A stretch of DNA of 64,000 bases from positions 25,678-89,677 of the forward strand of contig JBPOIK010000117.1 of NCBI GenBank assembly GCA_052034525.1, in the 5' to 3' direction. Source of the DNA: JAFGJQ01 sp052034525 (lineage in GTDB: Bacteria; Planctomycetota; Phycisphaerae; UBA1845). The position numbers and the translations under genes are program-made. This document shows, one piece after another, positions 43,342-52,807 of the stretch (the first letter of the stretch is position 1; each line of letters starts with the position of its first letter). The notes under the pieces are model-generated. The model worked only from the letters and a program-made list of their open reading frames with translations. It did no database searches and was not told where the DNA came from.

Positions 43342-45885
43342 CTATTTCACGACCAGCCGGGCCGTTTGACGAATATCGCGGGAAGAGACACCCACCAGCA
43401 TGGCAAACTCGCCCGGCTCGACCACCCACTCCTTCCGGTCGGGCTGATAGAAGGCGAAGGCACGCGCGTCCAGATCGAACGTCACATCCCGGGCCTCGCC
43501 GGGAGCAAGGTTCACCTTCGAAAACCCCTTGAGCTCCATCCGGGGGCGCTTCACGCTTGATTCCATGTCGCGCACATAAAGCTGGACGACTTCCGCACCG
43601 GCCCGTTTGCCGGCGTTCCTGACCGTGCATGTCACGCGCACCGGCTCGCCGGGTGAAACCGTTTCGGGCGTCACCATGACGTTCGAGATTTCAAAATGGC
43701 TGTAGGACAGCCCGTGGCCGAATGGAAATCGAGGTTCCACCTTTTTGAACTCAAAATACCGGTAGCCCACGAAAACTCCCTCCGCGTAGTCCACCGCGCC
43801 GTCCTGGCCCGGGTAGTTGCCGCAGGCCGGGCAGTCTTCCCACCGTTTCGGCAGCGTCACGGGCAGTTTGCCGGACGGGTTGACGTCGCCGAACAGAACG
43901 TCCGCAATAGCGTGCCCGCCTTCCAGACCGGGATACCAGGCCTCCAGCACCGCCGGAACCTTCTCGATCCACGACTCCATCAGCACGGGACTGCCGTGGA
44001 TGAGCACGACGACCGTACGCGGGTTCGCCTGGCGGACGGCGGAGATCAATTCGGCCTGCGGACCGGGCAGGTCCAGGTTCCGCTTGTCCATGCCTTCGCC
44101 TTCGAACTGCTTGGTCAGCCCGACGAACACCACCGCCACGTCCGATTCCCGGGCCGCCTGTACGGCGGACGCCGTCTCGTCCTCTTGAGGCGGCGTCCAG
44201 CCGAGCCGGATGACCGCAGACCCCTTCGCTTCGAAGTACTCCAGCAGCAGGTCGTATTCCCGGCCGGCCTCCAGGGTGAGGGTGGCGCTTGCCGTCTGGG
44301 TCGCGTGCTCGCCCCAGTTGTCGATCACCTGCTTGCCGTCGATGCAAAGCCGTGAGCCGTCATCGCTGACGATGGCCAGCACGTGCGGCCCGGATTTTCT
44401 GGGTATGAGCTTGCCGGTCCAGCGAACGGAGAAATCGTCTGAAGGCACCACGGGCGCGGGCGAGCCGGTGCCCCAATCGAAGTCCACGGCGGCATCCACC
44501 CGCGTCAGAACGGGCTCGCCGCTCAGATCGCGATTCGCAAAGTATTGGGCGGTCAGACCGCAAGTCTCGGCGGAGCCCGCCGCAGGACGCAGGCACGTGG
44601 ATTCGATCGGTGGACAATCGCCGGGAAACCGGCAGCTGGGAGCGAATCGAACGGCGACGTCCGCGCCGGCTTTCGCGCGGATTCCTTCCAGCGGCGAGAC
44701 GGACGTCGTCGACACAACTTCGGAACTGCCGCCGCCGCCCAGCCGGGCCACGTCGGCGTTCGGGCCGATCACCGCGATGGATCGGATCCTGGAGCGGTCC
44801 AGTGGCAGCAGGTCGCCGTCGTTCTTGAGGAGCACGATACCGGCCGCCCCAACCTCGCGGGCCAAGGCCCGGTGGGCCGCACACTCCACGGCGTCCTTGT
44901 CGATCGGCCGCGGGCCGTCGAACAGGCCGAACGTGAACATGACTCGCAGAATCCGCCGGACCTTGTCGTCAATGACGGCCTCGGTGACGTCGCCCTTCTT
45001 CACCGCCTCCAGCAGAGCGGGGCCGAAGAAGTCACCCCGCGGCATTTCGAGATCGAGCCCGGCGTTGGCCGTATCGACTGTGCCGTGTACCGCGCCCCAG
45101 TCCGACATGGCGATGCCCTTGAAGCCCCATTCCTCCTTAAGGATCTCGGTGAGCAGGTGATGGTTTGCGCAAGCGTACGGGCCGTTGAGCCGGTTGTAGG
45201 ACGCCATGACAGCCCAGACCCCTGCCTCCTTGACCGCCGCCTCGAAGGCCGGCAGGTAGATCTCGCGAAGCGCCCGTTCGTCGACGCGGACGTTGATGGT
45301 GGTGCGTTCCCACTCCTGGTTATTGGCGGCGAAGTGCTTCGCCGTGGCCACGACGCCCTGGCCCTGCACGCCCTTGACGTACGCGACGGCCATCCGCGCG
45401 GCGAGATACGGGTCTTCCGAGAAGCTCTCGAAATTCCGTCCGCCGTGCGGGACGCGGTTGATGTTGATGCACGGGCCCAACAGCACGTTGCGGCCCTTGG
45501 CGAGCATCTCGCGGGCCATCGCCTCGCCAACCCGCTGGATGAGGGCTGGATCCCAGGTCGAGGCCATGGCCACGCCCGTGGGGAAACATGTGGCGTTGCC
45601 ATGCCGCACGCCGTGCGGGCCGTCCGCCATGGACAGGGCGGGGATGCCCAGCCGTTCGTTCGGATATGTGTCCATTACATTGCCGGCCAGCAGGCGGATC
45701 TTCTCCTCGAGCGTCATGCGGGGTAGAAGATCGTCCACGCGCTTCTCCACCGGCTGCACCCGATCCTTGTACGGCTCCATCTCTTCCTTCTCCTGGGCGG
45801 CGCCGATCGTGAGGGCGCAGGCCGCCACGAGGGCAAATCCGCTGAATCCGATCGTTATTCGACGGCGATTTCGATGGGTGTTCAT
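43342..45885 (-). CDS. secreted glycoside hydrolase family 3 beta-glucosidase with PA14 insertion
   Basis: The 847-residue protein starts with a signal peptide (about residues 1-29), then the GH3 N-terminal domain with MADGPHGVRHG, KHFAANNQEW and the nucleophile Asp262 in GIAMSDWGAVH. The C-terminal GH3 domain contains a PA14 insertion (about 440-570, with SDDGSRLCIDGKQVIDNWGE), a carbohydrate-binding fold seen in many such enzymes. A fibronectin III-like domain closes the protein (about 770-847). It probably releases beta-linked glucose or related sugars from oligosaccharides outside the inner membrane. ATG 45885 has GAGGATA upstream. The gene appears to be a single unit. Confidence 0.93.
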   Translation of the reverse strand: MNTHRNRRRITIGFSGFALVAACALTIGAAQEKEEMEPYKDRVQPVEKRVDDLLPRMTLEEKIRLLAGNVMDTYPNERLGIPALSMADGPHGVRHGNATCFPTGVAMASTWDPALIQRVGEAMAREMLAKGRNVLLGPCININRVPHGGRNFESFSEDPYLAARMAVAYVKGVQGQGVVATAKHFAANNQEWERTTINVRVDERALREIYLPAFEAAVKEAGVWAVMASYNRLNGPYACANHHLLTEILKEEWGFKGIAMSDWGAVHGTVDTANAGLDLEMPRGDFFGPALLEAVKKGDVTEAVIDDKVRRILRVMFTFGLFDGPRPIDKDAVECAAHRALAREVGAAGIVLLKNDGDLLPLDRSRIRSIAVIGPNADVARLGGGGSSEVVSTTSVSPLEGIRAKAGADVAVRFAPSCRFPGDCPPIESTCLRPAAGSAETCGLTAQYFANRDLSGEPVLTRVDAAVDFDWGTGSPAPVVPSDDFSVRWTGKLIPRKSGPHVLAIVSDDGSRLCIDGKQVIDNWGEHATQTASATLTLEAGREYDLLLEYFEAKGSAVIRLGWTPPQEDETASAVQAARESDVAVVFVGLTKQFEGEGMDKRNLDLPGPQAELISAVRQANPRTVVVLIHGSPVLMESWIEKVPAVLEAWYPGLEGGHAIADVLFGDVNPSGKLPVTLPKRWEDCPACGNYPGQDGAVDYAEGVFVGYRYFEFKKVEPRFPFGHGLSYSHFEISNVMVTPETVSPGEPVRVTCTVRNAGKRAGAEVVQLYVRDMESSVKRPRMELKGFSKVNLAPGEARDVTFDLDARAFAFYQPDRKEWVVEPGEFAMLVGVSSRDIRQTARLVVK

Positions 45886-46051
45886 GGAATCGTATCCTCA
45901 CAGCATATGCCTTGATATCCGGTGAACCGCAACTGCCTGACCGGAGCCGGGAATCCTACCCCATGTCGGGATTGTTCGGCCAGAGCCACGTCCCGGGAGT
46001 GTCGAAGAGGGGGTTGTGCAGCGAACGACAGCCGGCGGGCGTGAGGGGATG

Positions 46052-47692
46052 TTACGCGCGGGATCGCCAGCCTTCCACCGCGGCGCGGAACGCCAGGGGG
46101 CTGAAGCTGTGATCCACGGCCTGGCGCCGGACGTTCATGGGATCGAAGTCGGGCGGGTTCACGCCGCCGTAGGCGGACAAGCAGGCGGCGATGCCGGCGC
46201 CTGCCAGCAACCGGCGGAGGAGGTCCGTGCAATCGGTTTCCCGACCGTACGGATAGGCCAGGCAGCGCGGCCGGCCGTTGCGGTGCAATTCGGCGTCGAG
46301 TCGCTGTTCGGCGGCTTGAATCTCCCGCAGCGCGTCGTCCGGTGCAACGGCACTGAGTCGGGTGTGGTGTTCCGTGTGGTTGCCGAAGTCAAAACCCCAG
46401 CCGGCCATTTGCCGCGCCTGTTCCCAGGTCAGCGGTTCGATGCGCCGGCCGAGGCTTTGCAGGTCGTGCGGAAATGCGCCATCGCTGCCCACGATGGACG
46501 TGGACAGGAAAAACATCGCGGGCATTCCGGCCCGGCGCAACAGCATGGCGGCACGAAGATTGTCCGCGTAGCCGTCGTCAAAGGTGATGGCGACGCATGG
46601 CCTGGTTCGTGGCTGCCCGCGGCGGGCCAGCAGCGCAGGCAGGTCTGTCACGTCGTAATGGCGGCGCAGCAGCTCGAGCTGCCGCCAGAACTGCTCCACG
46701 CCCACCGTGACAGAGTCGAGAAGCTCGTCGCTGACCCGATGATAGAGCAGCACCGTGGCATGGCACAGACCGCGCCGCGCGCGGATTCGATTGCGCAGCG
46801 GCGCCCACAGATACACGTACGCCGCCAGCACGACGTGCTTGGCGGCGCAGCGCAGCCGGCCTCGGAAAGACCGCGACGGCCGGCGGCGCCTCGCCAGTCG
46901 GCGGCGGACGGAACGGGCCACACGCCACGAGGGCCGGCGATGCGCTTGCGAGGGAGCCCTCCGAATGGCCGTGCCGCCGGGCGTCGGGTGCGTTTCGATC
47001 CGTCGCAGCGCGTCGATCAGCGTTTCGGTACCCAAACGGTCCAGCGCGGCGGCCAGGCCGGCCACCGTGGAATGGGCCGGAACGGACAGACGCCGTTCGA
47101 TCAGAATCGGCCCGGTGTCGAGCCCCTCGTCCACCCAGTGTACGGTGACGCCGGAGCAGGCGACCCCGTCATGCAGCTCCCAGAAACCCGGTGGCATGCC
47201 GCGATAGTCAGGCAGAAGACCCTTATGCAGATTCAGCGTGCCGAGCCGCGGAATGCGGAACAAATCCGGCCGCAGAATCGGCGCACCGATCGCCAGGCCC
47301 AGCCACGGCCGCAAGGACCCGACGTGTGCCAGCGTGTCCGCGTCGTGCAGCCGTACGCACGAATGCACGGCCACATTCGGAAGCCGGATGTCCTCGAACC
47401 GCGCCGGCAGGGCCACGGTCCCTGCAATGGCGGCGGGAGCGGCATGAAGGAGTCTGCCGGCAAGCTGCCCGGCCAGTTCCAGCGGATAGGACACCGGCTC
47501 GCGTCGCAGCCGTCGCAGCTTCGCCCGCAGCCACCGTCCGCGCGGCGGGCGCGGCGGATGCTGCTGCACGACGACGAATCGCCACGCCGGATTCGCCTGA
47601 GCCACCGCCTCCACGTGCTCGATGGCCGATGGCGCGTGCGGCGACCCGGCAAAGATCACGACGCAACGGGATGAGGAATCCGACAACGACAT
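46052..47692 (-). CDS. formyltransferase-polysaccharide deacetylase fusion protein
   Basis: The 546-residue protein joins two domains by an Arg-rich linker (about 250-285). Residues of about 100-235 form a formyltransferase domain like methionyl-tRNA or sugar-amine formyltransferases: GTLNLHKGLLPDYRG gives Asn154 and His156, and DEGLDTGPIL gives Asp192, the complete catalytic triad for transfer from N10-formyl-tetrahydrofolate. Residues 310-546 form a NodB-type deacetylase: TFDDGY (370-375), HTEHH (439-443) and YPYGRE. The two activities could exchange an acetyl for a formyl group on a sugar amine. There is no signal peptide, so action on a cytoplasmic precursor is likely. ATG 47692 starts MSLSDSSSRC; an upstream start at 47827 would overlap the next gene's end. 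Confidence 0.8.
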   Translation of the reverse strand: MSLSDSSSRCVVIFAGSPHAPSAIEHVEAVAQANPAWRFVVVQQHPPRPPRGRWLRAKLRRLRREPVSYPLELAGQLAGRLLHAAPAAIAGTVALPARFEDIRLPNVAVHSCVRLHDADTLAHVGSLRPWLGLAIGAPILRPDLFRIPRLGTLNLHKGLLPDYRGMPPGFWELHDGVACSGVTVHWVDEGLDTGPILIERRLSVPAHSTVAGLAAALDRLGTETLIDALRRIETHPTPGGTAIRRAPSQAHRRPSWRVARSVRRRLARRRRPSRSFRGRLRCAAKHVVLAAYVYLWAPLRNRIRARRGLCHATVLLYHRVSDELLDSVTVGVEQFWRQLELLRRHYDVTDLPALLARRGQPRTRPCVAITFDDGYADNLRAAMLLRRAGMPAMFFLSTSIVGSDGAFPHDLQSLGRRIEPLTWEQARQMAGWGFDFGNHTEHHTRLSAVAPDDALREIQAAEQRLDAELHRNGRPRCLAYPYGRETDCTDLLRRLLAGAGIAACLSAYGGVNPPDFDPMNVRRQAVDHSFSPLAFRAAVEGWRSRA

Positions 47693-47823
47693 TCCGGAAC
47701 CCCGGGGATCCGCGCGAAGCTCCCATCCGCGCGGAACCCATACGAGGTTATCGGAACAGGGAACCTCCCGGTTGAGACAGGCCCCGGAATCGCCCGGCCT
47801 CGGCAGCGCATCGCGCCGGAGGC

Positions 47824-48438
47824 TCAACGGACGCGCTGGCCTCCGGCTGACGTCGCCTTCTGAGCCAGCTCCCGGATCAGGTCTTCCACGGCCTTGGCGT
47901 TTCGAATGCGCATGAATCCAACGTCCTGCGTGTGACGGTCGCCGTCGGAGTCCCGCCAGGTGCGACGGCAGAGGATCACGTCACCGCTGCCGTCCCTGCG
48001 TTCCTCCCGGAAGACGTCTCGAAGCTGGTCGGGCGGAAACGATCGAACAGTCGTGCTCCACCCGCCTTCAAACAGAATGGCCCGCCGGTCCGTGATGACA
48101 TACACCGTTCGGCGCGCCTTGCGGTAGGCCCAGAGCGGACTGAAGAACAGACCCAAGCCGATAAGGATGAAAGGAACGCCAAACAGGGGGAATAGAATGG
48201 CGACGGCGCCGGACCCACCTGTGTCCGACGCCTGTCGTGTACCCCATGCCGCCGTGACCGTCCAGAATACGGCGAACCCCGTCCAGGGAATGGCGAAGAG
48301 AAACGCCCCAATGGACGTGCCGGTGAAGAACCGGGGCGCCGGCATGTCCATCCACTGAAGCCGCTCATCGGGCCCGACCTCCCGGTCGACCCATTCCCGA
48401 AGGGTGTACGGAACTTGCGTCTCTACGATCATCGGCAT
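47824..48438 (-). CDS. membrane protein with bacterial PH-like domain
   Basis: A 204-residue protein with two membrane segments (about 43-62 and 80-102) followed by a PH-like region: YVITDRRAILFEGG is the typical second strand of bacterial PH domain family proteins. Such proteins are widespread and of unknown function. ATG at 48438 or two codons later can serve as start. It lies between the fusion gene and yebC on the same strand, with 20 bases to yebC. Confidence 0.7.
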   Translation of the reverse strand: MPMIVETQVPYTLREWVDREVGPDERLQWMDMPAPRFFTGTSIGAFLFAIPWTGFAVFWTVTAAWGTRQASDTGGSGAVAILFPLFGVPFILIGLGLFFSPLWAYRKARRTVYVITDRRAILFEGGWSTTVRSFPPDQLRDVFREERRDGSGDVILCRRTWRDSDGDRHTQDVGFMRIRNAKAVEDLIRELAQKATSAGGQRVR

Positions 48439-48458
48439 GGCTCCGTCGCGCCAGCCGG

Positions 48459-49214
48459 TCAGTTCTCTTTGGCCAGCTCAGCCATCACGTCGTCCGGAAT
48501 GTCGAAGTTCGAGGAGACGCTCTGGACGTCGTCGTGATCTTCCAGATTCTCCATCAGCTTGAGCACCTTGCGGGCATTTTCGAGATCAAGGGTGATCTGG
48601 TTGGCGGCAATCATGGTCACGTCGGCGCTCTGGATGGCAATGCCGGCGGCCTCGATGGCCTCCTTGATGCTCTCGTAGGCGTCGGGGTCGCAGATCACCT
48701 CGTGGGCCATGTCGGACGTGCTGACGTCTTCCGCGCCGTGCTCCAGGGCCACCTCCATGACCTTCTCCTCGTCGGCCGACTCGTGCGCGATCACGAACAC
48801 GCCCTTCTTGCTGAACATCCAGGAGACGCAGTTGGGCGCCCCCAGGTTGCCGTTGCCGCGCTCGAAGATTTTCTTGATTTCCGGGGCCGTCCGATGGCGG
48901 TTGTCCGTCAGGCAGGTGCACATGATGGCCACGCCGCCCGGACCATAGCCTTCATAAACGACTTCCTCGATCGCCTCGCCCGCCAGTTCGCCCGTGCCTT
49001 TCTTGATGGCCTTCTCGATGGTGTCCTTGGGCATGTTGGCGCTCTTGGCCTTGTCGACGGCCAGCCGAAGGCGCGGATTCGCGGAGAGTTCGCCTCCGCC
49101 GTGACGAGCGGCGATCGTGATGTCGCGAGCCAGCTTGCTCCACGCCCGGCCCCGCTTGGCATCCAATGCCGCCTTCTTGTGCTTGATGGTCGACCATTTG
49201 GAATGACCAGCCAT
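48459..49214 (-). CDS. yebC: YebC/PmpR family protein (TACO1-like translation or transcription factor)
   Basis: The 251-residue product begins MAGHSKWSTIKHKKAALDAKRG, the family hallmark (shown here only in part by position, residues 1-20), and contains the YEGYGPGGVAIM and DNRHRTAPEIK segments and an EDVSTSD region. YebC proteins have been described as DNA-binding regulators and, more recently, as factors that help ribosomes through proline stretches. ATG 49214 is the start used by homologues. With EF-P at 36678, this makes two possible polyproline factors in the window. Confidence 0.93.
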   Translation of the reverse strand: MAGHSKWSTIKHKKAALDAKRGRAWSKLARDITIAARHGGGELSANPRLRLAVDKAKSANMPKDTIEKAIKKGTGELAGEAIEEVVYEGYGPGGVAIMCTCLTDNRHRTAPEIKKIFERGNGNLGAPNCVSWMFSKKGVFVIAHESADEEKVMEVALEHGAEDVSTSDMAHEVICDPDAYESIKEAIEAAGIAIQSADVTMIAANQITLDLENARKVLKLMENLEDHDDVQSVSSNFDIPDDVMAELAKEN

Positions 49215-49347
49215 TTGGTGTTCTCCAGCAGGGCGAAACGATCCAGTCATGGAACGCACGACACCCCCGGCGTATGCCGTGCGAGGGCAATCGGCGGCCG
49301 GCCGGGAAAGCCGGTCCCACGCAGAAGGGCTGCGGCCTCAGTCGGCT

Positions 49348-52300
49348 TCAGGTGACCGAATCCACCGGTTCCGTCTCGCCGCCCAGCGGGGCCACGTCCG
49401 GGGTTTGCCCGGCCGCGGCGGCCTCGATTTTCGCCGGCGCCTGCTCCGCAACGCTCTGCCAGTCCGGGTCTTCCCGACGGCGGCGATCCCGCTGCATTCC
49501 CGTCCGGGCGGCATCGACGGCCGCCTGCCAATCCGCCGTTGCACGCGCCGTTTCCCCCAGACGCCAGCAGGTGTCCCCCAGGTGATCGAGGATGACCGGA
49601 TCGGCTTCCTCGTCCGCTCCGCGGGCCAGCTCCAGCCAATACCGGGCGCCGGCGAAATCCCCCCTTTTGTACAAAACCCACCCCATGCTGTCGAGATATG
49701 CGTAGTTGCGGGGATTCTGGGCCACCGCATACCGGATCAGTTCTTCCGCCTCATCCAGCCGCACGCCCGCGTCCGCCCACGAATACCCCAGGCTGTTGCA
49801 GGCGTTCACATCCAGCGGATTCATCCGGTAGGCCAGCTCCAGCGACTCCAGCGCCTGTGCGATCCGACCGGATCGCCGTTCACAGGTCGCCAGCAGGCTC
49901 AGGTAGAACACGCGGACCGGCGGGTTGAGTTCCTGGTCAATCCAGGAATTGAGCTGTCGGCGCGCGTCGTCGATCTGGCCGGCCGCGAGCATCTGGTCGA
50001 TGAGCATGCCCTGGACCTGCTCGATTCCGAACGGAACGTCGTCCGCCAACCGGCGCTCTGTCCTCTGAATCCACTGCTGGATCAGCCGTATCGCCTCCTC
50101 GTGGCGCCCGGCCGCGTCATAGGCCTCCAGGGCGATGCGCTCGTAACCGATGCGACCGCTCGGGGTGGCATAGTTCGCGACGGCCAGTTCAAGAGCGTCA
50201 TCGTAGCGTCCGGCCTCGATCAGGGTGGCAATCAGGTCGAAATGAAGTCCCTGATCGCCCGGGTCTTCCTCCAGCCACTCCAGCAAGCGCTGACACGCGC
50301 GCTCGAACCGTCCGCTGCGCGTCAGGATGTCGATCCGTTCCTCCCGCCTGGCGTACCCGCCCGATGTCTGTTCCCACGTGTCGATCCACGCGAGCGCCTC
50401 GTCGAAGCGCTTCTCGGACACGAGCGTCCCCAGCAGCAGATCGCGCCGATCGTGATTGTCCGGCTCGCGCTCCAGCCACCGCCGGACCGTCACGCACGCC
50501 TCCTCGCCCCGCCCCAGGGCGCGCAGCGCCGCCGGCAGCTCCCGACGACACTGTTCCAGAAACGCGGCGGAGAACGTCTCGTGTTCAAGTATCCGTTGCG
50601 CCAGTTCCACCACTTCCGTGTGCTTCTGCTGAACCAGCAGCAGATCCAGCAGCCCGGCCAGCATCGCTTCGCGGTTGGGATAGCGCCGGACCAGCTCGCG
50701 GACCACCGCCTCCGCCTCCGCGAACCGCAACTGCTGTCGCAGCGTGCCGACCTGGAGATCCAACAGCGCGATGTCGTCCGCGTCGGCCTCCAGCCCGCGC
50801 TGCAGGTAGGGCAGGGCCGCGTCGTATCTGCGCTCGGCGGTCAGGCTCAGTGCGATCAGAAACGCGGTCCGGGCCTCCAGCGGGGCGTTACGACTCGCCT
50901 CGAGCAGGTCCCGGCGGAACCCTTCGTAGTCCGGCGCGTCCGGACGGAATGCCAGTCGAGCGCGGCAGCGGGCCACCGCCTGCGGTGGGGCGGCCAGGCG
51001 CTCCAGTCGAGCGACCTGGGCCTGGGCCGCCTCCCGGTCGCCGCTCTCCAGATAGGCCATCGCCAGCGCCTCGCGGGCCTGATGGTCCAGCGGGTTCTCT
51101 TCCAGAATCAGCTCGTATTGCCGACGGGCCCGAAGCGGCTGATCCGTCCGCTCGAAAAGCTCGGCCAGCGCCCGCATGGACTCCGTGTCCGCCCGGTTCA
51201 GTCGGATCGCCTCGTTGAAGTGCGCAACGGCCCCGTCCACGTCGTCGAGACCCGCGCAGGCGTGCCCAAGTACGCGCTCCAACTGCGGATCCGAAACCGA
51301 GGCCGGCTGTGCCAGATCAATGGCATCCTGCCACCGGTACTGCCGCAGGAGCAGGTTCGCCAGCTCGACGCGCGGACCCGCAAAACCGTTCGCCCGCTCC
51401 AGGCTCGCCCGCAGCCACGACTCGGCGCGCGCCGTGTCCGCGGCATCCAGAGCCAGGCAGCCCAGAACATACGCGCGGGGCCCACTCACGTCGGCGGCCA
51501 CGGGAGCCGCCCACACCGCACGCGTCGCCTCCCCGCCGGCCGCCAGCGACTTCATCCGGGCCCGCGCGACCGGGTACCGATCCGGCTGACGCTCGAGAAC
51601 CTCGATCAGGCAGTCCAAAGCCTGTACCCAGCACTGTCGGCGGATCAGAAAGTCAAACGGCAGCCATGCGGCGTCCGCATCGTCCGGGTGCCGGGCGGCG
51701 TAGTCTCGCAGAACGTGTTCCGCTTCGTCCGCCCGGGCCTGCGTGGCCAGGGCATCGGACACGGCCAGCATCGCCGCCGAATCGTCCGGACGCCGGCTCG
51801 CCAGCGACAGCAAATCCTGGATCAGCGCCTCGCCCCCGCTGGAACCGTGAACATCCTTCAGAAGCTCCACCAGCAACGGCGTCGGGCCGTCCCAGTCGCG
51901 CAGCGCCGCAAGTGCCTCTGCGGTCCGACCGGATCGCGCAAGCAGACGCACATAGTGCGCGTACATCTGCGAATCCATCCGGCCGTCCACGGACAGCGCC
52001 CGGCCAAGGGTGTCGGCCGCCTCGGCAATCTGTCCCAGGCGTTCCTGGATGGCTGCCATGGGAACGATGGCCGTCGGACCGTTGACCTGCAGCAGTCGGG
52101 TCAATTCGGGATCGGACGGACTCGTGTCATCCAGACCCGCCCCCAGCGACTCGTATTGGCGATACTGTTCCAGCGCTGCCGCCAGATAGCCTTCACGTTC
52201 CAGGCTTTGCGCGAGCCGGTACCGGGTGAGTGCTTCACGGGATCGGTCCGCGGCCTGGTCCGGACAGCGAAGGGCAATGCGAAACTGCCCGATCGCGTCC

Positions 52301-52800
52301 TCCGCGTCCGCCGCCAACACGCCCCGCAGGTAGTGGCCGACACCGTCGTTGGGACGCAGCGCCAGCACCCGATCCGCATGGCTGCGGGCGGATTCGGCAG
52401 CGCCCGACGCGAGACAAAGGGCGGCCAGCGCCCGATGGACGGTGGCCGACGGGCCCTCCCGCAGGGCTTCCTCAAGTTCGCCGACGGCTTCGGCGTAGCG
52501 GGCCTGAGCCTCCAGCTCCCGCGCGCGGTCCAACCGTTTCTGGATGGCGGAGGAAACGATTTCCGGCTCGCGGGGGCCTTCGGGTACGACGGGGTCCGGA
52601 GCGATCTGCTGGAGGCTCAGCCACGCCCGGGCCGGATCGTAGTCGGCCGCCGCCGGGTCCACCGCGGCCTGTCGGGCCGGCGAATTCGCCGGCTCGCCCG
52701 GCGGCATCCGGCAGGCCGTACTCCATGCCAGAAGCCCCGTCACGCCCCACGCCATAACGATCCATCTCCCCCGCAGAGACGGTCGAGCGGTCTTCAGCAT
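49348..52800 (-). CDS. large TPR protein, probable lipoprotein
   Basis: A 1150-residue protein with an N-terminal hydrophobic signal (about 13-28) ending in AWSTAC, a near-lipobox, followed by some 30 tetratricopeptide repeats. Units such as NACNSLGYSWADAGVRLDEA and LDSMGWVLYKRGDFAGARYW are clear TPRs. TPR arrays mediate protein contacts. It lies seven bases behind the HhH-GPD gene at the end of the nusA-infB-rbfA operon, though a link to translation is not obvious. Outer-membrane or periplasmic location is inferred from the signal. Confidence 0.85.
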   Translation of the reverse strand: MLKTARPSLRGRWIVMAWGVTGLLAWSTACRMPPGEPANSPARQAAVDPAAADYDPARAWLSLQQIAPDPVVPEGPREPEIVSSAIQKRLDRARELEAQARYAEAVGELEEALREGPSATVHRALAALCLASGAAESARSHADRVLALRPNDGVGHYLRGVLAADAEDAIGQFRIALRCPDQAADRSREALTRYRLAQSLEREGYLAAALEQYRQYESLGAGLDDTSPSDPELTRLLQVNGPTAIVPMAAIQERLGQIAEAADTLGRALSVDGRMDSQMYAHYVRLLARSGRTAEALAALRDWDGPTPLLVELLKDVHGSSGGEALIQDLLSLASRRPDDSAAMLAVSDALATQARADEAEHVLRDYAARHPDDADAAWLPFDFLIRRQCWVQALDCLIEVLERQPDRYPVARARMKSLAAGGEATRAVWAAPVAADVSGPRAYVLGCLALDAADTARAESWLRASLERANGFAGPRVELANLLLRQYRWQDAIDLAQPASVSDPQLERVLGHACAGLDDVDGAVAHFNEAIRLNRADTESMRALAELFERTDQPLRARRQYELILEENPLDHQAREALAMAYLESGDREAAQAQVARLERLAAPPQAVARCRARLAFRPDAPDYEGFRRDLLEASRNAPLEARTAFLIALSLTAERRYDAALPYLQRGLEADADDIALLDLQVGTLRQQLRFAEAEAVVRELVRRYPNREAMLAGLLDLLLVQQKHTEVVELAQRILEHETFSAAFLEQCRRELPAALRALGRGEEACVTVRRWLEREPDNHDRRDLLLGTLVSEKRFDEALAWIDTWEQTSGGYARREERIDILTRSGRFERACQRLLEWLEEDPGDQGLHFDLIATLIEAGRYDDALELAVANYATPSGRIGYERIALEAYDAAGRHEEAIRLIQQWIQRTERRLADDVPFGIEQVQGMLIDQMLAAGQIDDARRQLNSWIDQELNPPVRVFYLSLLATCERRSGRIAQALESLELAYRMNPLDVNACNSLGYSWADAGVRLDEAEELIRYAVAQNPRNYAYLDSMGWVLYKRGDFAGARYWLELARGADEEADPVILDHLGDTCWRLGETARATADWQAAVDAARTGMQRDRRRREDPDWQSVAEQAPAKIEAAAAGQTPDVAPLGGETEPVDSVT

Positions 52801-52807
52801 TGTGTCC

